Of a stretch of 64,000 bases of DNA, positions 27,101 to 37,351 are shown in pieces. Position numbers and translations under genes: made by a program. The notes beneath the pieces are model-generated. The model had not been told where the DNA came from and did not search any database. It saw only the letters and a program-made list of their open reading frames with translations. This DNA comes from Paenibacillus sp. FSL K6-1096 (lineage in GTDB: Bacteria > Bacillota > Bacilli > Paenibacillales > Paenibacillaceae), in NCBI RefSeq assembly GCF_037977055.1, contig NZ_CP150274.1, positions 1-64,000 on the forward strand, written 5' to 3'. Each line of letters opens with the position of its first letter. Within the stretch, counting starts at the first letter, position 1.

Positions 27101-28280
27101 GGTGAGCGATAATACCCATTTCAGCGCTTACGGTGCGCAAGTCATTGCCGGTCTGGTGGCGGGCGCAGTGAAGGACATGGGCCTCAGTATATCCCCGTTT
27201 GTGATTGATCCCGGGATTACCGAGCCGGAGCCAGAGCCGGAGGTGCAGCAGTACGAAGAGGATTTTGAGGGCGATCCGGCTGCCGCACAATATTCAATGG
27301 TGAATGCAACAGGTATTGCCGGAACTATGGCGGGCACGGTTACCGAAGAGAACGGGAACAAGGTATTGTCTGTGACGGGTTCAGGTTCAGGCAACCGCGC
27401 CAAGGTGTTCCGCTTGTTCGATGCGGTGGACGGCGACATCGTGGATGCCGATTTCAACTGGCATTCCGGCAATGTGGGCGCGGCTCCGTCGGAGGGGCAT
27501 CTGAGTCTTCAGGATGCGAGTGAGAATATTATTTTCACTCTGTTCACTAAGACTGGAACGGCAAGCCCCAATACGAACATTCATTATTTCACCGGCCCGT
27601 ATACACCTGACTATGGTACCGGAACCACTGCCATTCCAGGGGGCGGAACCGCTACAGATATTGCCAAGAATCAGTGGGTGAACGTGAAGCTAAAGATTGA
27701 TTTTGCCGGGAAAAGTCTGGATCTCACCTTGACCAGTCTCGCTAACCCGAGTGTCACCCAGACGATCCGGGATATTCCGCTCAGTCCGGGGGTCTATGAC
27801 AATAACGTCAGGGGCTTGCGGTTTCTGGGCACGCGAAAAGGAGGAGGCGGCACGCTGAACTGGACCGCCAAGATCGACAACGTGAAAATTGAGGGTACGA
27901 AGCTTCCGGTGGCGGCGGGTGATATGGCGGCGTTGATTGCGCTGCATCAGGAGCTGAAGGCGATGGAGCTGTCAGGCTACACGGAGGCTTCCGTAGCGGT
28001 GCTTCAAAGAGCTATGAATGCTGCCGAAGCACTGATCGGGACAGAAGCCACGCAGGCGCAGATCAATCATGCGGTGAATATGCTGACGGTTGCGCGCGAT
28101 TCATTGACCAGCGAGGCGCGGGGGATATTAGCGTGTACGCCTTCGATTTTGGCTCCGGCAGCGCAGCAGAAGGCTATACGAAGGTGGATGCCAACCGCGC
28201 CTACGTGGAAGGGAACGGGTACGGCTTCGCCGACACTGCGCTGGTTCAGGACGAGAACCGGGCAACCGGCAATCCGTTAA
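24171..28280 (+). CDS. Rhamnogalacturonan lyase (PL11) fused to CE12 acetylesterase, 5' part of a frameshifted gene
   Basis: Secreted multidomain pectinase. ATG 24171 is 10 bases from GAGGAGG; GTG 24162 is too close to it. Order: signal peptide (about 1-33, ending PVHAAA); PL11 beta-propeller lyase (about 40-620) with repeated calcium-type motifs such as DLDGDGEYE, DLDGNGKAE and DADGDGRDE; a beta-sandwich (about 645-780); an SGNH esterase with GDS (Ser798), SFGHNDAS and DNTHFSAYG; a laminin-G-like domain; and a three-helix FIVAR-like segment. It cuts rhamnogalacturonan-I and probably removes acetyl groups. After about residue 1317 the frame leaves the homologous sequence and ends in about 50 unrelated residues; the natural continuation is in the ORF from 28133. 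Confidence 0.88.
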   Translation: MGRKKRSVQKSLLTFLLSCLLVIPLALPPAPVHAAATGNLPARQAEYLGRGLVAVLTDGGVFLSWRYLNTDSYEIAYNVYKNGIKINPAPIVNATNYVDTTGADSSQYQISTIVDGKEEIQPERAAVWHNAYLPIPLDKPADGRTKDGGTYSYYAGDASVGDLDGDGEYELVFLWSPSNSKDNSQAGYTGNVYIDAVKMDGTRLWRIDLGVNIRAGAHYTQLMVYDLDGNGKAEVVVKTADGTKDGQGTVIGDGTKDYRNDGGYILDGPEYLTLFDGQTGAAVSTVDYDPPRGNVSSWGDGYGNRVDRFLAGIAYLDGVKPSVVMARGYYTRTTLTAYDYINGALVKRWNFDTNEAGAQYEAQGNHNLSVLDADGDGRDEIMYGALAIDDDGTLLYSTGLGHGDAMHAGKLDPNREGYQVFSVHEHKDAAYGLEMRDAATGEILWGQFTGQDTGRGMSADIDPRYPGYESWASTIVNGQMDPLSRGYAADGEVIYEQNGVPRSANFAIWWDGDLQRELFDHDWNNTTAQGVPLIYKWDYQNKQLKEIFRANGTLTNNHTKGNPALQADLLGDWREELLLRSEDSTEYRLYTTTIPTTYRIPTLMQDPVYRLGIAWQNVAYNQPPHTGFYLGTEATAFPKANLTLAGAPQPLEQAYHFGFGTQPPAGTTSVQATPYTGGTGYGFESISGITLGAGHASLPENTKFAVDLPNANYKVTLKLGSDARDSNVGVKSEYVQKLAVTQIAAGAPLLYSYDIAVVDGQLEFIFSGTAADVQEIIIEQYPQKTAGSGTTIYMAGDSTMQSYSGMQAPQEGWGQQFGRYFSSGVTIQNDAIGGRSSKSFMVDGRLDGILQQIRPGDYFFISFGHNDASVGIPDRYASPADYAAYLTRYVNGAKQRGANPVLLTPVGRRDFNTVTQEFNVSFPEYVKAAKETAAELNVPLIDLSQLSIAEYNRIGLAATEKLFLYANPGEYPKYPNGVSDNTHFSAYGAQVIAGLVAGAVKDMGLSISPFVIDPGITEPEPEPEVQQYEEDFEGDPAAAQYSMVNATGIAGTMAGTVTEENGNKVLSVTGSGSGNRAKVFRLFDAVDGDIVDADFNWHSGNVGAAPSEGHLSLQDASENIIFTLFTKTGTASPNTNIHYFTGPYTPDYGTGTTAIPGGGTATDIAKNQWVNVKLKIDFAGKSLDLTLTSLANPSVTQTIRDIPLSPGVYDNNVRGLRFLGTRKGGGGTLNWTAKIDNVKIEGTKLPVAAGDMAALIALHQELKAMELSGYTEASVAVLQRAMNAAEALIGTEATQAQINHAVNMLTVARDSLTSEARGILACTPSILAPAAQQKAIRRWMPTAPTWKGTGTASPTLRWFRTRTGQPAIR
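28120..28124 (+). other. Frameshift site (run of five G) inside the lyase/esterase gene
   Basis: Reading the upstream frame gives SEARGILACTPS, whereas adding one G to the G5 run gives SEARGDISVYAFDFGSG, which flows straight into the second beta-sandwich/esterase unit. The two ORFs overlap and together make a continuous protein of about 1885 residues. A true mutation, a sequencing or assembly indel, and slippage at the homopolymer are all possible. Confidence 0.75.
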
Positions 28281-29827
28281 CGGAGGACTTCACCCGGGTG
28301 AACGGCACCTCTTTCTTGGTGGAGATGAAACCGGCGAATTACCGGGTGACGATGACCATTGGAGATGCGCAAGAAGCGACGCAGGCCGGGGCTACGGTGG
28401 AGCAAATGAACAAACTGCCGGTGGCCTCCATCCCCGCAGGGGAGTTCAAGGAAGTGGTCTATGATATTGCCCTGATTGACGGCATATTTGACTTCAGCTT
28501 CTCCGGCAGTACGCCGAAGATCAACGCGCTGAAGATTGAACGCCTGCCGGAGCAGGGAGCGGCAGATCAGCCGACCCTCTATCTGGCCAGCGATTCCACG
28601 GTGGCCAATTATGCGGAGAGCTACCGTCCGCAGGCGGGGTGGGGCGAGACGCTGGGAGGTTATTTTGACCCGTCGAAGATTGTCATTGATAACCGGGCGG
28701 TCGGCGGACTGAGCAGCAAAACCTTCCTCACCGGCGGATATCTGAACGATATTCTGCTTGGCATTCACGAAGGGGATTATCTGTTCATGCAGTGGTCGCA
28801 TAATGACTCCACGCCGTCCCGGCCGGAACGGTATCTTACCCCGGAGCAGTTCAAGATGTATCTGAAGGATTACATTAACGGTGCTGTGCAGAGAGGGGCA
28901 GTTCCAGTACTGGTTACACCTGTGAACCGGCGGGATTTCAGCGGCGAGGTGCTGAACAAAAGCTTCCCGGCATACGTACAGGCGATGAAAGAAACGGCGC
29001 AGGAGACCGGCACGGCGCTGGTTGATCTGAATCAGGCGAGCTGGGAGTATTTTCAGGAGCTGGGCCCGGAGGGCACCAAGTCTATTTTCATGTGGACGGG
29101 GTCAACCGAGGACAACACCCATCTGCAGATGAACGGTGCGATTAAAGTATCGGAACTGGTAGCGGGGCTGGTGAAGCAGCTGAACCTTCCGCTGTCGGCC
29201 TGGGTCACTCTGGGAATACCGCTCGCGGACGGCGCTCCAGGGCTGCCGGAGCTATCGGATAATAACGGGCATGATACGGGGCTGCGGGACGGCGATTACA
29301 CAATTACGATGAATATGTGGTGGGGGAATAATGGTACACGCTTCAAGCTCTTTGAGAACAGCGAATTGATTGAAGAAGGTGCTCTGACGGACCAATCACC
29401 ATCCGCCCAGTCAGTACAGATTGATATTACAGGCAGACCTAACGGGACTTACGTCTATACGCTGGAGCTCAGCAATGGGCATGGAGCGGTGACAAGCGCA
29501 CCTTTGACGGTAACGGTGACCGATGCCTCCCCGGGTCAGGCGGTATTATCCAATGATAACTGGGACGGGGATGGCAGCTATGCGGTTACGATGAATCTGT
29601 GGTGGGGGACGAATGCGGCGGAATACCAGTTGTACGAGAATGGCGTATTGGTCGATACCCAGACCCTAGAGGTGCACACCCCGGACGCCCAGTCCGCAGT
29701 CACAGTAATCTCCGGCAAAACCCCCGGAACCTATGAATATGAAGCCGTGCTGCTCAACGCGGCAGGCGAGTCGAGATCTGTGAAGATGACAGTAACAGTT
29801 GGGGGTGAGCGGCTGATTGAAAGTTGA
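28133..29827 (+). CDS. Second CE12-type acetylesterase unit, 3' part of the frameshifted gene
   Basis: Continuation of the upstream lyase/esterase gene in another frame. The listed GTG start is nominal, with only a GGGGGA-like site before it. Domains: beta-sandwich (about 1-140, opening VYAFDFGSGS like the HFGFG unit of the first part); SGNH esterase with ASDSTVANY (Ser155), QWSHNDSTPS (Ser instead of the usual Gly before HN) and EDNTHLQMNG; and two copies of an 85-90-residue Ig-like domain sharing MNMWWG/MNLWWG and VTVT ends. It is a second, divergent copy of the sandwich-esterase pair in the first part. Alone it has no signal peptide, so export depends on restoration of the frame. Confidence 0.8.
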   Translation: MYAFDFGSGSAAEGYTKVDANRAYVEGNGYGFADTALVQDENRATGNPLTEDFTRVNGTSFLVEMKPANYRVTMTIGDAQEATQAGATVEQMNKLPVASIPAGEFKEVVYDIALIDGIFDFSFSGSTPKINALKIERLPEQGAADQPTLYLASDSTVANYAESYRPQAGWGETLGGYFDPSKIVIDNRAVGGLSSKTFLTGGYLNDILLGIHEGDYLFMQWSHNDSTPSRPERYLTPEQFKMYLKDYINGAVQRGAVPVLVTPVNRRDFSGEVLNKSFPAYVQAMKETAQETGTALVDLNQASWEYFQELGPEGTKSIFMWTGSTEDNTHLQMNGAIKVSELVAGLVKQLNLPLSAWVTLGIPLADGAPGLPELSDNNGHDTGLRDGDYTITMNMWWGNNGTRFKLFENSELIEEGALTDQSPSAQSVQIDITGRPNGTYVYTLELSNGHGAVTSAPLTVTVTDASPGQAVLSNDNWDGDGSYAVTMNLWWGTNAAEYQLYENGVLVDTQTLEVHTPDAQSAVTVISGKTPGTYEYEAVLLNAAGESRSVKMTVTVGGERLIES

Positions 29828-29861
29828 ATGATGTGTGAGTGTTAGTACAGTCATTGTTGGA

Positions 29862-29885
29862 AAAGCCCGGGGAACCGGGCTTTTT
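29862..29885 (+). terminator. Terminator of the lyase/esterase gene
   Basis: AAAAGCCCGG (29862-29871), loop GGAA, CCGGGCTTTT (29876-29885), then TGGG. The remaining gap to 30156 holds a cre-like site at 30089 and nothing else I can identify. Confidence 0.85.
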
Positions 29886-30088
29886 GGGCTGTGAGAGATA
29901 CCTCCAGGGCTTGTTAAAAGCCCCCGGTTACAGCAATCTTGCAATAGTACAGTAACATTCCCCTTAACAGCGTGCTATTCTTGGGCCAGCAATACTTGCA
30001 CCTAAGCGTACAGCAGCCAATATCACACGATTACCCAGCACCGAAAGACCAGTAAAGTTGCTCAAAAGGGAGGCGGGGCCGGAGAAGT

Positions 30089-30103
30089 TTGTATGCGTTT
30101 ACA
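30089..30103. promoter_or_regulatory. cre-like site upstream of the beta-propeller protein gene
   Basis: TTGTATGCGTTTACA fits WTGNAANCGNWNNCW with one mismatch (T for the second A). It lies 54 bp before the start codon, where CcpA could act as a roadblock or promoter repressor. Confidence 0.45.
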
Positions 30104-30156
30104 TTATTGCCTGTTAAGTACTTATGTAAGGCCATAAGATGAAGGAGGCGTAATAG

Positions 30157-31428
30157 ATGAAGCAAAGCAAACATTGGATGCTTACTCTGGTTATGGCGCT
30201 GCTGCTGACTGTAGTGCCTGCGGGGGCGGGGAGTGCGGCGGCTGTGCTGGAGGAGGTGCCGTTTCCGATGGATTCCAGCAATCAGGCAGGATGGTGGTCT
30301 CCTCTTGCCACTTATGGACTTGGCTATGAGTATGCCTATATGGCGTATAATGCACCGGGGTCGATCCCAGGCAAGCATACGGTAGCTATTGCAAGAAGAG
30401 ATAACGACGGGATATGGAGCAAGCTTCCCCTCATGGATGGGACAACCCCGGCGGAATATCTGGACGATCTCGGGCATAACCAGCCTTCTGTGGCGAGAGA
30501 CGGGAGCGGGCGGTTCCACGTTTTTGCTTCCATGCACAGCAATGCCTGGCGCTATTACCGTTCAGATACCGTAGGCGGGATTCCGCAGAACCACTCGGAC
30601 GAGCTCCCCGCAGGCATGACGGTAACCTATCCGGTAGTGACGACTGCTCCGAATGGTGATTTGTATTTGCTGGTGCGCGTTGACAAAGACCCGGCGGGCA
30701 AAAGAGAGGCCGTTCTGTTCCGCTGGAACAACGATGACTCCGTATGGACTCAGGTCAAGACCATTGCGGCGCATCTGAACCGGTCTGTCTATCCGGATGA
30801 CCTCGTTTTTGACGCAAATGGCGACTTGCATATCTTGTTCGAGTGGGCGTATTTCGCTGCCAGCCCGCTGCGCCATCAGCTGTCCTATCTGAAGTACAGC
30901 CCGTCCACGGGTGTATTCAGCAAAGCGGATGGAACTCCGGTTACAGCGCCAGTCTCCCTGACTACGGCGGATATTGTGCAGCCTATGGCTCCAAGTGAAG
31001 CCTATGTGCAAAGCGGCAGCGACCCCGGCGGTCCGGGCGTGCAGAGCGCCAAGATGACGCTTGATACTGCGGGCCGGCCGGTGATCGCTTACCGTTACCG
31101 GGAGGAGGGCAGCACCAGCTTTGCTGTGAAGCAGGCCACTTACGGTACAGGGGGCTGGAGCCTGCAGACCGTCTATAACGCTGCTCCCACCAATGCCGCG
31201 ATTGATGTGACCTGGACCGGTACAACAGCCAGAATCTATTATGTTAAAAGCAGCGGAACTGACCGTGCATTCATGGCAGTGAATACCGGCGGAGGCTGGA
31301 CCGAGAGCTCGCTTGCACCGGGTATTCCGGTTGAACGCCTGGCGGTAGACCGCAGTCCGAAGGGCATTGACATCTTGTATATGGTAGATGTAACGAACTT
31401 GAAGCTTTACTATGGGCGAAATAATTAG
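30157..31428 (+). CDS. Secreted BNR-4 beta-propeller protein, probable polysaccharide lyase or glycosidase
   Basis: A 423-residue exported protein: signal peptide about 1-29 (ending AGSAAA), then one domain of the BNR_4 seven-bladed propeller type (TVAIARRDNDGIWSKLP, DLGHNQPSVARDGSGRFHVFASMHSNAWRYYRS, YPVVTTAPNGDLYLLVR). BNR_4 proteins include PL24/PL25 ulvan lyases, the PL27 rhamnose-glucuronate lyase and GH145; conserved GHNQPS, SMHSN and later Tyr/Arg residues fit that group, but the exact family is uncertain. RBS AAGGAGG before ATG 30157; own terminator. The neighbouring rhamnogalacturonan lyase suggests a rhamnose-containing substrate. Confidence 0.75.
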   Translation: MKQSKHWMLTLVMALLLTVVPAGAGSAAAVLEEVPFPMDSSNQAGWWSPLATYGLGYEYAYMAYNAPGSIPGKHTVAIARRDNDGIWSKLPLMDGTTPAEYLDDLGHNQPSVARDGSGRFHVFASMHSNAWRYYRSDTVGGIPQNHSDELPAGMTVTYPVVTTAPNGDLYLLVRVDKDPAGKREAVLFRWNNDDSVWTQVKTIAAHLNRSVYPDDLVFDANGDLHILFEWAYFAASPLRHQLSYLKYSPSTGVFSKADGTPVTAPVSLTTADIVQPMAPSEAYVQSGSDPGGPGVQSAKMTLDTAGRPVIAYRYREEGSTSFAVKQATYGTGGWSLQTVYNAAPTNAAIDVTWTGTTARIYYVKSSGTDRAFMAVNTGGGWTESSLAPGIPVERLAVDRSPKGIDILYMVDVTNLKLYYGRNN

Positions 31429-31474
31429 GCAGTACAGGTGAATCGCCGCCGTAAACATGTTATCTAACCCCAAA

Positions 31475-31504
31475 AAAGAACCCGGACATTCGCCCGGGTT
31501 CTTT
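31475..31504 (+). terminator. Terminator of the BNR-4 gene
   Basis: AAAGAACCCGG (31475-31485) pairs with CCGGGTTCTTT (31494-31504). The following 170 bp before the Rph gene are AT-rich and contain an ACATCTTAT/ATAAGGATGT inverted repeat (31575-31583 and 31606-31615) of unknown role. Confidence 0.85.
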
Positions 31505-31664
31505 CGTATTGCATCTATATGTACACGATGATATAATCAACTGCGACTATTTTTTGAAGAAGGACATAAAAAATACATCTTATATTATTATAATAACATG
31601 CCGTCATAAGGATGTCAATTTATTTTTCCGCCGAATTGGTTTACGGGTTCTACTTCACAAGTAA

Positions 31665-34292
<2,628 letters not shown>

Positions 34293-34396
34293 TGTTTCTT
34301 TGAAGACTTCGGATAGGATAGTTCCAATATGTGTTAGTATAAAAAGAGGAGTCCTTTTTTCCAGGTCTTATTTAATCTAGGAGGTAGTACGTTAAA

Positions 34397-34996
34397 ATGC
34401 GAATAGATATAGATAACTGGAGGCCTATAACCGTATCGGAATTAAATAAGATATTTAGTAATTTACCTATTATATGGGGGATTGCTGGTGGCTGGGCTTT
34501 AGATCTTCATCAGGGTAAGCAAACAAGGGCCCATAGTGACATTGACGTAATAATAACTCGTGCTGATCAATTAAAAGTGTTTACTTATCTAAGTCCCCGT
34601 TGGATACTGTACAGAGCTGAAAGTGGTAGGCTTACTCGTTGGAGTGGTGAATATTTAAATTCCACAGACGATATATGGGTGAGTAGGGATGAAAAAAGCC
34701 CTTGGGCATTTCAAATCATGATTATCGAGACAGAGGAAGACCGTTGGTTTTACAAAAGGAAAAATATAATTCACAGGCCAATAAATGAATTGTTCCTGAC
34801 AACAACCGACGGAATACCTTATTTAAAGCCTGAAATCCAACTACTCTATAAAGGTGGCTCGTCACAAATAAGGGAAAAAGACCTTATCGATCTAGAGAAC
34901 ACCCTGCCTGTACTCGAATCCCAAGAAAAAGAATGGTTGAAGTCCGCTTTACGACTCCAGTTTCCTCAAGGTCATGATTGGATCGAGTATATTTAA
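34397..34996 (+). CDS. Nucleotidyltransferase resembling ANT(2'')/lincosamide nucleotidyltransferases
   Basis: A 199-residue pol-beta-fold protein. IAGGWALDLHQGKQTRAHSD followed by IDVII is the GGWALD-R-HSDID signature of aminoglycoside 2''-adenylyl- and lincosamide nucleotidyltransferases, with metal-binding Asp residues in SDID. It probably transfers a nucleotide to a small hydroxylated compound; antibiotic modification is suggested but unproven. It is clearly AT-richer than its neighbours, with many ATA and AAA codons, a sign of later acquisition. A GGAGG site lies about 12 bases before ATG 34397. It sits next to the rifampicin phosphotransferase gene. Confidence 0.72.
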   Translation: MRIDIDNWRPITVSELNKIFSNLPIIWGIAGGWALDLHQGKQTRAHSDIDVIITRADQLKVFTYLSPRWILYRAESGRLTRWSGEYLNSTDDIWVSRDEKSPWAFQIMIIETEEDRWFYKRKNIIHRPINELFLTTTDGIPYLKPEIQLLYKGGSSQIREKDLIDLENTLPVLESQEKEWLKSALRLQFPQGHDWIEYI

Positions 34997-35004
34997 CATT
35001 ATGC

Positions 35005-35066
35005 GATTGCCGATTAAGCCTAATAAGGAACATTAGTTCGGCAGTCTAACACTTTATTTTCACCAA
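35005..35066 (+). terminator. Hairpin after the nucleotidyltransferase gene
   Basis: GATTGCCGA (35005-35013) and TCGGCAGTC (35058-35066) can pair with one wobble around a loop that holds a further TAAT/ATTA pair. There is no strong T-tract beyond TAACACTTTATTTT, so function is tentative. Confidence 0.45.
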
Positions 35067-35099
35067 ACACTATGGCGAGGCAAGGGGGAGCACTGGAAC

Positions 35100-35873
35100 A
35101 TGATTATATCGCTTGAAAATGTATCCTGGCGGCGTGAGCAGACGATGATTCTGCATGAGATGAATTGGCAGGTGCATGAGGGACAGCACTGGTGCATTGT
35201 CGGTCTGAACGGCTCAGGCAAGACGACCATGCTGAACGTTGTGAACGGCTATATCTGGCCAACGAAGGGCCAGGTTGAGGTGCTGGGCCACCGCTTCGGC
35301 GATGTGGACCTGCGGGAGCTGCGCAAGCGGATCGGCTGGGTCAGCACCTCTTTGCAGCAGAAGCTGTACGGACATCAGACGGCGCTGAATATCGTGCTGA
35401 GCGGCAAATTCGCCACGATCGGGCTGTACGATAAGACGGAAGAAGAGGATCTGAAGCAGGCTGAGGAGCTGCTGGAATTCCTGGATTGCTCGGCCCTGGC
35501 CGCACGCACTTATGATACCTTGTCCCAGGGGCAGCGCCAGAAGATTCTCATCGCACGTGCGCTGATCGCCAATCCTGAGCTGCTTATTCTGGACGAGCCT
35601 TGTACGGGACTGGATATTTTTGCGCGGGAGCAGCTGCTGCAGATGATTGAGAAGATTACGAAGCAGGAGGGCGGGCCCACCTTACTGTATGTGACCCATC
35701 ATATCGAGGAGATCACCCCCTGCTTCACCCATACCCTGCTGGTGAAGAAAGGGGAAATCTATAAAGCTGCCGAAACTGAGGAGTGTCTGAAGTCCGAGGT
35801 GCTCAGCGATTTCTTCGATACGCCGGTTGAGGTGCAGGAGCATCATAACCGCAAATGGCTGACTTTGGGCTGA
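35100..35873 (+). CDS. ABC transporter ATP-binding protein (YlmA-like)
   Basis: A 257-residue ATPase with Walker A GLNGSGKT (35-42), Q-loop near VSTSLQQK, signature LSQGQ (141-145), Walker B LLILDEP (161-167) and H-loop in VTHHIEE. No permease or binding protein is adjacent, so it resembles the orphan ATPases of the YlmA/ModF-like group; a partner elsewhere, or a non-transport role, is possible. ATG 35100 is preceded by GGGGGAGCACTGGAAC. GC content returns to normal here, bounding the AT-rich nucleotidyltransferase island on its right. Confidence 0.85.
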   Translation: MIISLENVSWRREQTMILHEMNWQVHEGQHWCIVGLNGSGKTTMLNVVNGYIWPTKGQVEVLGHRFGDVDLRELRKRIGWVSTSLQQKLYGHQTALNIVLSGKFATIGLYDKTEEEDLKQAEELLEFLDCSALAARTYDTLSQGQRQKILIARALIANPELLILDEPCTGLDIFAREQLLQMIEKITKQEGGPTLLYVTHHIEEITPCFTHTLLVKKGEIYKAAETEECLKSEVLSDFFDTPVEVQEHHNRKWLTLG

Positions 35874-35957
35874 AAAAGGAGCAATCCAGGAAGCCATGAC
35901 ATGACAAATAGTGTTGTGTACCCGGGAGACATGCCGTGTCCATTCCATCAAGTCCGC

Positions 35958-35995
35958 AATATTGTGTAGGGAAGGACCACAAAAACCACAATATT
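35958..35995 (+). promoter_or_regulatory. Hairpin abutting the ribosome binding site of the SHAEG-repeat gene
   Basis: AATATTGTG (35958-35966) and CACAATATT (35987-35995) form a 9-bp perfect stem whose right arm touches the AGGAGG ribosome site (35996-36001). It could protect the 5' end or modulate translation; inference from position. Confidence 0.45.
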
Positions 35996-36009
35996 AGGAG
36001 GAATGGATT

Positions 36010-37266
36010 ATGGCAGATGATGGATGCAATCAGACCGCTTCCGGAGCTTGCTCACATGCAGAGGGGAACTCCACTACCGCAAGCGGGTTTGCTTCTCATG
36101 CTGAGGGGTCTCAGACCACAGCCAGTGCTTCTGCGGCTCATGCTGAAGGGTACCAGACCCTTGCAGTATTGGATACGTCCCATGCAGAAGGGTATGGGAC
36201 GCTTGCATCAGGACCGTCAGCACATGCGGAAGGCTACAATACCTATGCAATCAATGACTCTGCCCATGCTGAGGGAGGTTTAACTGTTGCTTCCGGAACT
36301 CAATCTCACGCTGAGGGTGCTCAAACGACTGCTTCGGGTGTAGCATCACATGCAGAAGGCAATCAGAGTACTGCAAGCGGGGAGTACTCCCACTCAGAAG
36401 GCTACCTGACTGTAGCTGCTGGTTCTGCTGCTCATGCAGAAGGCTTCTCAACACTGGCAAATGGGTTTATTTCTCATGCTGAAGGTTCCTTCACTGAGGC
36501 CAATGGAAACTTTTCTCATGCTGAAGGTTCAGGTACAATTGCAGGTGCTCAGAACTCTCATGCTGAAGGGAACAGTACGGTGGTTCTTCCAGAACACATT
36601 GATGCTCATATTATGGGTACTTATGGTGAAACACTGTTTCCTTCTTCCTGGCATTTAGCCAATGGTACTCCAGCCGCCTCTGGCCTGGCTGCTGCACTTG
36701 AGGCGGCTTCCGGAAATTTATACCTTCAAGGCACGGTAATGAATTTTGGGGCAGATTATGCCGAAATGTTCGAGACGGTGGATGGATTGCCGATCGAGCC
36801 TGGCTATTTTGTAACGACGGATGGGGAGCGGGTCAGAAAAGCAACTCCCGCAGATAAATACATCTTGGGCGTGGTCAGTGCAAATCCCTCTATCCTTGGC
36901 GATGCAAGCCCCTTGAACTGGAAAGGCAAACACGAAAGAGATGAATGGGGCAGGGTCAAGTATGAAGACCGTGAAGTGGAGGCCGTGAGAGACAGCAAGG
37001 GCAATGTTGTGGCTCCTGCATATACTGTGAAAGCGGCTATAATCAATCCCCAATATGATGCTTCCCAAAAGTATGTGCAGAGAATCGATCGTCCAGAGTG
37101 GGTAGCAGTAGGAACCATGGGCAAGCTTCTGGTCCGGGATAATGGCACCTGTCAGGTGAACGGATATTGTATGCCTGATGAGAACGGAGTGGCGACTGCT
37201 TCTGTCGAAGGGTACCGCGTTCTTGCCAGAACCGCACCTGATCAGATCAAAATTTATGTGAAATAA
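36010..37266 (+). CDS. SHAEG-repeat beta-roll protein with C-terminal peptidase G2 autocleavage domain
   Basis: A 418-residue protein in two parts. Residues about 15-193 are thirteen 14-residue repeats (consensus SHAEGxxTxASGxx), the pattern of left-handed beta-roll heads of trimeric YadA-like adhesins and phage fibres. Residues about 240-410 look like the peptidase G2 (IMC) domain: NFGADYAEMFE (245-255), a GYFVTTDGERVRKA strand and an ILGVVSANPSILGDAS segment. That domain acts as an intramolecular chaperone that trims itself after trimer assembly, as in phi29-like appendage proteins. There is no signal peptide and no phage gene nearby, so a spore-surface or other fibre role is possible. RBS AGGAGGAAT. 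Confidence 0.8.
   Translation: MADDGCNQTASGACSHAEGNSTTASGFASHAEGSQTTASASAAHAEGYQTLAVLDTSHAEGYGTLASGPSAHAEGYNTYAINDSAHAEGGLTVASGTQSHAEGAQTTASGVASHAEGNQSTASGEYSHSEGYLTVAAGSAAHAEGFSTLANGFISHAEGSFTEANGNFSHAEGSGTIAGAQNSHAEGNSTVVLPEHIDAHIMGTYGETLFPSSWHLANGTPAASGLAAALEAASGNLYLQGTVMNFGADYAEMFETVDGLPIEPGYFVTTDGERVRKATPADKYILGVVSANPSILGDASPLNWKGKHERDEWGRVKYEDREVEAVRDSKGNVVAPAYTVKAAIINPQYDASQKYVQRIDRPEWVAVGTMGKLLVRDNGTCQVNGYCMPDENGVATASVEGYRVLARTAPDQIKIYVK
36052..36588 (+). repeat. 42-bp coding tandem repeats (12 full plus one partial)
   Basis: Each 42-bp unit encodes 14 residues beginning [SA]H[AS]EG. Units run from 36052 to 36555 with a partial thirteenth. DNA identity between units is moderate (CATGCTGAAGG recurs), so the array is old or under amino-acid-level selection. 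Confidence 0.85.
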
Positions 37267-37299
37267 ATGAACCTGCAAGCAGGCGCAACGCAAAAATAT

Positions 37300-37342
37300 A
37301 AGGCAGCAATTCCCCTGTATATAGAGGATTGCTGCCTTTGTT
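37300..37342. terminator. Terminator between the SHAEG-repeat gene and the alpha-galactosidase gene
   Basis: AAGGCAGCAAT (37300-37310) pairs with ATTGCTGCCTT (37328-37338), followed by TGTTATT. It separates two convergent genes and may act both ways. Confidence 0.8.
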
Positions 37343-37351
37343 ATTGAGCAT

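Noticed and set aside
28133..29827. Independent second esterase gene with its own start
   Set aside because: The N-terminus begins in the middle of a domain, there is no signal peptide or convincing ribosome site, and one added base fuses it to the upstream frame.
36010..37266. Prophage tail-fibre gene marking a prophage
   Set aside because: Neighbours are an ABC ATPase and a GH4 glycosidase; no capsid, terminase, integrase or lysis genes are in the window.
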